Source of the DNA: Candidatus Poseidonia sp.
GTDB lineage: Archaea > Thermoplasmatota > Poseidoniia > Poseidoniales > Poseidoniaceae
Assembly (NCBI GenBank): GCA_030827475.1
Contig: JAUREJ010000001.1
Span: forward strand, 40,139-104,138
Direction of reading: 5' to 3'
DNA: 64,000 nt
The position numbers were made by a program, and so were the translations under genes. Below the pieces are notes generated by a model. That model saw only the letters and a list, made by a program, of their open reading frames with translations. It searched no databases and was not told where the DNA came from. Positions 58,553 through 64,000 of the stretch are shown here, one piece after another. Numbering within the stretch: position 1 is the first letter of the stretch; every line of letters starts with the position of its first letter.

Positions 58553-58744
58553 TCACTGAATGCCGCCCTTCACGTAATGACGGGTCCACTTGACCTTGCG
58601 TGCATTTCGCTTGAGCTGGAGCTGGTTCTTGCGAGCCTTGCTGTTCTTGAACCACAAGACGCTGCCGTCTTTTCGCACGAACATCATGCCGGTACCGGGT
58701 TCAATTTCTTCGCCTGTGAAGTTGCAAATACGTCGTTCTGGCAT
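58553..58744 (-). CDS. rpl24e: Ribosomal protein L24e
   Basis: RRICNFTGEEIEPGTGMMFVRKDGSVLWFKNSKARKNQLQLKRNARKVKWT. Confidence 0.95.
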   Translation of the reverse strand: MPERRICNFTGEEIEPGTGMMFVRKDGSVLWFKNSKARKNQLQLKRNARKVKWTRHYVKGGIQ

Positions 58745-58750
58745 AAGGCA

Positions 58751-58975
58751 TCACCGTGCGTTGAGTTTGCGGGCTTCTCGACCCGTGTCCTTGAGCATCA
58801 AAATATCACCGACTCGAACGGGACCGACCACGTTTCGGCTGATGATTCGACCAACGTCACGGGGGTTAGGAGCGTCGTTGACACGGACCTTGACCTGTGT
58901 GGCCTCGCCCGTCATTCCGGTTCGCCCGACGATTTCGACCACTTCTGCTGGCCATCCACCAAGTTCTTCGCTCAT
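58751..58975 (-). CDS. rps28e: Ribosomal protein S28e
   Basis: [60 protein letters not shown]. Confidence 0.95.
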   Translation of the reverse strand: MSEELGGWPAEVVEIVGRTGMTGEATQVKVRVNDAPNPRDVGRIISRNVVGPVRVGDILMLKDTGREARKLNAR

Positions 58976-58992
58976 TGTTCATCAACTCGGAT

Positions 58993-59364
58993 TCACTTCT
59001 TGAGGCCCTTGATGGCCTCAACAACATCGTGGAATTTCTCTTGAGCGCCTTTGGTGATTTCCATCACGGCCACCGAAGCAGCGGAGGTGCCTTTTGGAAG
59101 ACCTGCGCCTTGGGCGAGGAACTCTTGGCTCGGCACATAGCCGTAGGGGATGTCTTTCTCTTCACAGATCAAGGGGATGTGAGCGAGAAGTTCGGGAGGG
59201 TTCACGTCTTCAGCGAGAATGATGAACTGAGCCGTACCGCGCTCGGCGGCCTTGGTCACTTCGTTGCTGCCTTTCTTGACTCGACCGTTCTTGTTCAGGT
59301 CAAGCATGGCATAAATCTCGTTCACGACGTCTTCTGGGGTTTCAAATTGCACATGTACACTCAT
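58993..59364 (-). CDS. rpl7ae: Ribosomal protein L7Ae
   Basis: GRVKKGSNEVTKAAERGTAQFIILAEDVNPPELLAHIPLICEEKDIPYGYV; start MSVHVQFETP after GGAAGGAGAG. Confidence 0.96.
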   Translation of the reverse strand: MSVHVQFETPEDVVNEIYAMLDLNKNGRVKKGSNEVTKAAERGTAQFIILAEDVNPPELLAHIPLICEEKDIPYGYVPSQEFLAQGAGLPKGTSAASVAVMEITKGAQEKFHDVVEAIKGLKK

Positions 59365-59414
59365 TGGAATCTCTCCTTCCTCATGATAGGGGCAGGCAAC
59401 CGCAGGACCACGCG

Positions 59415-59423
59415 CATATAAAC
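59415..59423 (-). promoter_or_regulatory. Candidate TATA box upstream of the rpl7ae operon
   Basis: Minus strand GTTTATATG about 50 nt upstream of the rpl7ae ATG. Confidence 0.45.
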
Positions 59424-59498
59424 GCAACGGAACGGTTTCAGCACCAGCTCCTCTGCGATTCAGCAGACAGATGCTATGCAGTCGTCGTTTTCTCCGCC

Positions 59499-60440
59499 TT
59501 ATAGTGAGAGTTGTTCCAGGACGTGGTGAACACCTCGAGCCAACGCCGGACCCCCCGAAATGACGTCACGTGCATTGGCCAGCGAGCCCGTTGCATGGAC
59601 ACCATCAACGTAACGAAGGAGACGAGCGATGGCCCCGCCGGTAAACAAGCCGTGACAACATGCAGCATGGACTTCGACTGCGCCTTGACTTCGGAGCGCG
59701 TCGGCTGCTCTGCAGATGGTGCCACCCGTTGCGATCATGTCGTCGACGATTGCCACCGACTTCCCAGCGACGTCCAAATCCTTGGCTTGGTGAACGATGG
59801 TGTGGGCATCGATCCGCGTCTTTTCTAAATACGAAAATTCGCAACCAATTTGTTGAGCAACCTGGGATGCCCGCTCAATGGCTCCTTTGTCAGGAGAGAG
59901 GATGAAGTCGGGATTGACGGTTTCCTTCAGATGGCGGGCCAGCTCGGGCATGGCTGAAGTGAACGCCACTGGAACGGACAGGTGCTCGAGCACGGCGGGC
60001 GCATGCAAGTCGAGAACCACCAGCGCATCGCAACGGGAAGTCAACATTTCCGCGATTGCACGGGCAGAAACCGACTCCCCCGGTTTGAAACGCTTGTCTT
60101 GCCGGGAATAACCAAAATATGGGACGGCCAAAATAACGCCCTTTCCGGTGTCAGGTAGGGTCTTGGGGCCGATGTTCCGCAAATTTTGCAAATCACCTTT
60201 TCGGACGTCCCGAATGGCATCCAGCATGAGAAGGGTTTCAACGATGCCCGAATCGGGAAAGGTGTTGGAAACCAAGACCACGGGTTCCGAGCGGATTGCT
60301 TCAATGACTTCGCTTGGAATGCGAATATAGCCCTCCGTATCCGGGAAACGTCGGGTTTCGAGGTCGTGGTGCGCCCAACCAAGCGTCTCGGCAAGTTGTT
60401 TGGCCAGTGGCCCCGAATTGCTTCCGGATACAACGACCAT
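59499..60440 (-). CDS. prs: Ribose-phosphate pyrophosphokinase
   Basis: GYSRQDKRFKPGESVSARAIAEML; VVLDLHAP; SVAIVDDMIATGGTICRAADAL. Start MVVVSGSN preferred (preceded by AAGGGGA). Confidence 0.93.
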   Translation of the reverse strand: MVVVSGSNSGPLAKQLAETLGWAHHDLETRRFPDTEGYIRIPSEVIEAIRSEPVVLVSNTFPDSGIVETLLMLDAIRDVRKGDLQNLRNIGPKTLPDTGKGVILAVPYFGYSRQDKRFKPGESVSARAIAEMLTSRCDALVVLDLHAPAVLEHLSVPVAFTSAMPELARHLKETVNPDFILSPDKGAIERASQVAQQIGCEFSYLEKTRIDAHTIVHQAKDLDVAGKSVAIVDDMIATGGTICRAADALRSQGAVEVHAACCHGLFTGGAIARLLRYVDGVHATGSLANARDVISGGPALARGVHHVLEQLSL

Positions 60441-60510
60441 GCCATCCCCTTGGCCGAGGCTGGTGGCTGGACCTTCATGTTCTTTGCGAGCCGCTTGAGA
60501 CACGAATGGT

Positions 60511-60583
60511 GCGCGAGGCAGGACTTGAACCTGCGACCTCCCGGTTATCAGCCGGGTGCTCTAACCGACTAAGCCACCCGCGC
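60511..60583 (-). tRNA. tRNA-Ile (anticodon GAT)
   Basis: GCGCGGGTGGCTTAGTCGGTTAGAGCACCCGGCTGATAACCGGGAGGTCGCAGGTTCAAGTCCTGCCTCGCGCA folds as a cloverleaf; anticodon loop CTGATAA; 7-bp acceptor stem with one G-T pair. Confidence 0.95.
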
Positions 60584-60657
60584 AAGGGTAAACCGGCCGA
60601 CAAAACCCCCCGTCATAAGCATGACGGAGTTTGCGACACGTCACCGGGGTGACGCAC

Positions 60658-61242
60658 TCACTCTTCTTCCATGCAGTTCACGGTGATGTACGAGGGCAAC
60701 TGCAAGACCTTCTCAAAGGTTCGAGACAGCACAACTTCGTCCAGTCGCTCACGGGTCCGCGCCAACGCACTGATGGGAATTCGAATTTCGGATTCGACCC
60801 CAAACTGTGATTGAATGCGCATTCGGGTCGAGACAACGACGCCCTTGTAGGTCCGCTTCACTCGGAAAAGGCCGGTGATGACACCGATTTCCTCGCCTTG
60901 GTTGTCCAGGACTGCGCGATCCAACATTTCGTCGGGCGCGTACAACTTTTCATCAATGCGAACGGTGTTACGCCAGCGGCGTTGCAGTTCTCGCATGGAT
61001 TTCGACAACTTGACGGTGCCGTCGCCTTGGATGCTGTGCACGAGTTCTTTGGGCAGCGGCGCCAGTTCGGCGGGCTTGCGCATGAATTCGTCAGCGACGT
61101 CTGGTACCACTTGAATTCGCATGGATTTCACACGCGCTTCGTTTGGGTGGTGCCGTTCGCCCACAATCGTCCCTACTTTCGTTCCGTTGACATACACGTC
61201 GCGCTGAAGCAACTCTTGGATGTCATAATCTGTGTTTTTCAT
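60658..61242 (-). CDS. PRC-barrel-like protein
   Basis: LLQRDVYVNGTKVGTIVGERHH and MLDRAVLDNQGEEIGVITGLF, two PRC-like segments. Confidence 0.65.
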   Translation of the reverse strand: MKNTDYDIQELLQRDVYVNGTKVGTIVGERHHPNEARVKSMRIQVVPDVADEFMRKPAELAPLPKELVHSIQGDGTVKLSKSMRELQRRWRNTVRIDEKLYAPDEMLDRAVLDNQGEEIGVITGLFRVKRTYKGVVVSTRMRIQSQFGVESEIRIPISALARTRERLDEVVLSRTFEKVLQLPSYITVNCMEEE

Positions 61243-61298
61243 TTCCCATCTCTCCTTGCCGTTTTGATTCGGCTTATCGACAGGTCTTCCTCGGCACC

Positions 61299-61308
61299 TA
61301 ATATATTC
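61299..61308 (-). promoter_or_regulatory. Candidate TATA box for the PRC-barrel-like gene
   Basis: Minus strand GAATATATTA upstream of the ATG at 61242. Confidence 0.4.
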
Positions 61309-61632
61309 TTCGCCAATAAAAATATCATTTCCAATTACATTTGACGCATAATTGTATGCTCAACTAATTGAATTATAGAAAATAATTTGTTTTTCAATGT
61401 CGCATAATGCAGAAATTTTCAATACAAATAACCAGCATTATACATCCAGTAAAAAAAGGATAACCAATTGAAACAAAGCGAAACATGATCGCTCGAGGCT
61501 TGTGATGTGGGTTTCATCTTCAGTTTCAATTTTCTTCTTTTTCCAATTGCAGAATCAACTTCTCGAGGTTTTTTCAGGCGCTCGTTTAGGTCAAGCAAAA
61601 CACCATGAGGGGGCGGCTGTGCTCTTGACAGC

Positions 61633-62403
61633 ATGGGCATTCATGCAGCCGTGGTTGATCCGTTCAACCCTCTCATGAGCGCCGTCATTGAACGAGGGAT
61701 GCTCTCAGGCCATCGATTCCATGTCCCCAGAACCATGGAGGAAACCGCCCACGACCGGTTTGAAACGTCGTTGAAGGCGTGCCCAGACGGTCTTCAACCG
61801 TGGTCCGACCTCCCCCCTGATGCGGTTTGGCTTTTGGATGAGCGCGACCATGATGCCCCCGAGGGAGCGGCGATTGTCCGTTTTTATCTGGACCCTGACA
61901 CGCCGAAGAGCGGTAAGAGCGGATGTGAGGTGACGATCCATGACTGTCTGCCACCAGCACGATCATCGAAAAGATGGGCCATGTTTGACGGATGGGTCAA
62001 AGGGACCGAACTGCAGAAGGCGGGTGGGTTTTGGTGCAGTCTGCACGACGTCGCTGCTGCGATTGTTCGAGCATTACCGTTTTTGAAAGCCGCCGAGGGC
62101 GAATTTGATATCGCCGGGCGCAGGTATTGGACGGCGGACGATACGCATCGAGAGTTCATGGCTCTGGCCCAGCGTTCAACAGCAGGAAAAAGTGGCGATT
62201 TCAGGTTGGACCACCTCGCTCAACCTGACGACCTCCCGGTGGCTGCCGTTGATGTCCGCACCGTTTCACCAGGGCCCGAGCGACCACCAATCGGTGCGTT
62301 TCACCGTTTCTTGGAGAAGCACACCGGCGAAGGATGGCGCCCGATCATGCCGCTACGTCAAAGCCTGATGCTCGTCTTGGCGGAACTTCTGGAAGAGAAC
62401 TAA
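61633..62403 (+). CDS. Hypothetical protein
   Basis: 256 aa; interlocked stop with convergent dys; faint resemblance to an epimerase C-terminus (SLHDVAAAIVRALPFLKAAEGEFDIAGRRYWTADDT), not conclusive. Confidence 0.65.
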   Translation: MGIHAAVVDPFNPLMSAVIERGMLSGHRFHVPRTMEETAHDRFETSLKACPDGLQPWSDLPPDAVWLLDERDHDAPEGAAIVRFYLDPDTPKSGKSGCEVTIHDCLPPARSSKRWAMFDGWVKGTELQKAGGFWCSLHDVAAAIVRALPFLKAAEGEFDIAGRRYWTADDTHREFMALAQRSTAGKSGDFRLDHLAQPDDLPVAAVDVRTVSPGPERPPIGAFHRFLEKHTGEGWRPIMPLRQSLMLVLAELLEEN

Positions 62404-63461
62404 GCTGCATTGCTGAAAAGATCGGCACCGAGCAGGGGCAAAAGCAGACTTGCATCGCCTTCGACGCAAACATGAGGTGCTTCAGGCCTCATCTTACCCC
62501 ACGAGATGGCTTCTCGCAAACGAGCCCCCGAAAGACTGCCATCGTGCTCGGGTGCCGTGGTGATGTAAACCGCGCTGTCCAGCCCTCCCCGATATTGGTT
62601 CCACCAAATGACGTGATGCTTTGAGATGCCACCGCCGACCATCAAGGCGTTGGACGTACCGACGTCCCAGGTCAAATCGCTCATCACCTGTTCATCGGCA
62701 AGCGTGTCAAGGTGGAAATCGCGATGCTTCTGACGGAACATGAAGAGCTGCGCCCCGATGGAGCCGTCGGTGATACCGGGAATGCAGACCGGAATCTTGT
62801 GCTTTGCTGCCCAGTAAATCAGGGTGTCAGGGGTGCCAATCCGCCGCCCCAATTCCCAAACAAGATGGATGGACCCAAAGCCGAGCCAAGCATCTGCGCC
62901 CGTTTTGTCGGTTGATGCGAGTCGATCCTTGTAGATGTCCTCAAGCACCGGCATGAGGACCGCTTCGAGGATTTCCCCGTACGAAGCGTTCGGCACGATC
63001 ACGTTGCCTAGACGCATCAATGCATGCTCGCCAAGTTCGACATCGTCCAAGTCGAATGACCCGTGGTAGTAGTTCTTGTACGCCCGGGCGATGTCGTGGT
63101 CAAGCGTTCCGCAGGTGGTGGAAACGACGTTGAACATGCGGCGTTTGAGCGCTTCAACAAAGAAACCTCGTGTCCCCGTTGCGCAAAGGCAGGCCGGGAA
63201 CGACAACCAGTTGGCGACTTGAGTGACATCGCCGTCCACGTTTTGGATGGCGGCGTTCATGTCGGCGAGGATGCTCCGTGCCTCGGCAAATTTGGTCGCA
63301 GTAAAACCTCCAGCTCTGCTCATTTGGTCAATGAGGGCCCGAGGCGAAGTGGCTTTCGAGAAGTCGTAATCCACCACAGGCTCATCAAAGGCATTCGGGT
63401 CCACCGCCATGCCCCAACCTCGGGGCCTTGCTTCATGAAGATGTGCCTGCAGAGGCTTCAA
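62400..63461 (-). CDS. dys: Deoxyhypusine synthase family protein
   Basis: CGTLDHDIARAYKNYYHGSF; IPVCIPGITDGSIGAQLF; GGGISKHHVIWWNQYRGGLDSAVYITTAPEHDGSLSGARLREAISWGK. Confidence 0.93.
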   Translation of the reverse strand: MKPLQAHLHEARPRGWGMAVDPNAFDEPVVDYDFSKATSPRALIDQMSRAGGFTATKFAEARSILADMNAAIQNVDGDVTQVANWLSFPACLCATGTRGFFVEALKRRMFNVVSTTCGTLDHDIARAYKNYYHGSFDLDDVELGEHALMRLGNVIVPNASYGEILEAVLMPVLEDIYKDRLASTDKTGADAWLGFGSIHLVWELGRRIGTPDTLIYWAAKHKIPVCIPGITDGSIGAQLFMFRQKHRDFHLDTLADEQVMSDLTWDVGTSNALMVGGGISKHHVIWWNQYRGGLDSAVYITTAPEHDGSLSGARLREAISWGKMRPEAPHVCVEGDASLLLPLLGADLFSNAA

Positions 63462-64000
63462 TCGTTCCAGCGTTCCAATTCATGCAAACGGTCCCTCAAA
63501 CGAGCGGCTTGCTCGAAATCAAGATCTTTCGCGGCTTCTTGCATCGCTTGGCGGAGTTCTTCCATCAGCGCGCTCCGCTCTTCAGGCGATAACGTGCTCT
63601 CGAGGTCGTCGGGTTCATCATATGTCAATTGGGATTTTGAATCTTCAATTGGTTTCTTCTCGCTTGATGCCCAGGCTCCCGCCCCCAAATGGAGTCGTTG
63701 GGCCCAATCGCCGTCTCGACGACCGCCTTTCTTTGCGATGAGGCGGCGTTTTCCATCCCCGGTTGTGGTCGTTCCTGAAATCAACGCATCCTCGGTCTCG
63801 CCCATGACCGGCAAGGCCTTGACGATGGTTGTGGGGACGATGCCCAAAGCCTCGTTATTGGCTTGCTGGCGTTGACGACGCTCGAGGGTCTGACGGATGG
63901 CCGCTTCCATGGCCGGTGAAAAGCCATCGGCGTAAAGCAAGACTTTGCCGTGTTCATTCCGTGCGGCACGTCCCATCGTTTGCAGGAGACTTCGTTCGTT
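63458..64000 (-). CDS. uvrB: Excinuclease ABC subunit B, C-terminal part (runs off right edge)
   Basis: Frame stays open to the window end (NERSLLQTMGRAARNEHGKVLLYADGFSPAMEAAIRQTLERRQRQ); C-terminal UVR motif ELRQAMQEAAKDLDFEQAARLRDRLHEL. Confidence 0.92.
   Translation of the reverse strand, partial: NERSLLQTMGRAARNEHGKVLLYADGFSPAMEAAIRQTLERRQRQQANNEALGIVPTTIVKALPVMGETEDALISGTTTTGDGKRRLIAKKGGRRDGDWAQRLHLGAGAWASSEKKPIEDSKSQLTYDEPDDLESTLSPEERSALMEELRQAMQEAAKDLDFEQAARLRDRLHELERWND

Noticed and set aside
60186-60652. ORFs ending ...REAGLEPATSRLSAGCSNRLSHPR and ...ARQDLNLRPPGYQPGALTD
   Set aside because: Translations of the tRNA-Ile antisense strand; the RQDLNLRPPGYQPGALTD-type peptide is a common tRNA-derived mis-annotation.
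1-64000. CRISPR arrays, transposons, integrases, prophage or canonical defence systems
   Set aside because: No regularly spaced repeats, transposase/integrase motifs or cas/RM genes seen; the content is mostly core metabolism, translation and surface proteins.

Overview
This 64 kb window looks like a gene-dense archaeal chromosome segment. The gene content suggests a marine Euryarchaeota/Thermoplasmatota (Poseidoniales/MGII-like) genome; that placement is inference, with no marker search run. Recognisable genes: pyrB-pyrI, an Ncs6/TtuA-type tRNA thiolase, Cdc48, an aldehyde dehydrogenase, sdhCAB, an ABC exporter, aconitase, a cyclophilin, korAB, a polyphosphate-glucokinase-like ROK kinase next to a phosphoglycolate-phosphatase-like HAD, a heavy-metal P-type ATPase, ParA, MoxR, aIF5B-ndk-rpl24e-rps28e-rpl7ae, prs, tRNA-Ile(GAT), deoxyhypusine synthase and uvrB (partial). 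I saw no CRISPR array, transposase, integrase or rRNA. The standout is a Gar1-like H/ACA RNP protein fused to three canonical RanBP2-type zinc fingers in a long Arg/Asp/Gly-rich tail (25054-26292). Other items: a Roadblock-like plus giant coiled-coil pair, an 885-aa coiled-coil protein with a repeated P-[LIV]-R-G motif, a ParA + ribbon-helix-helix pair, a 2.2-kaa FG-GAP-like surface protein with a duplicated cytoplasmic tail motif, and a structured convergent intergenic region that could hold an ncRNA. Two genes running off the window edges are absent or truncated in the ORF track.
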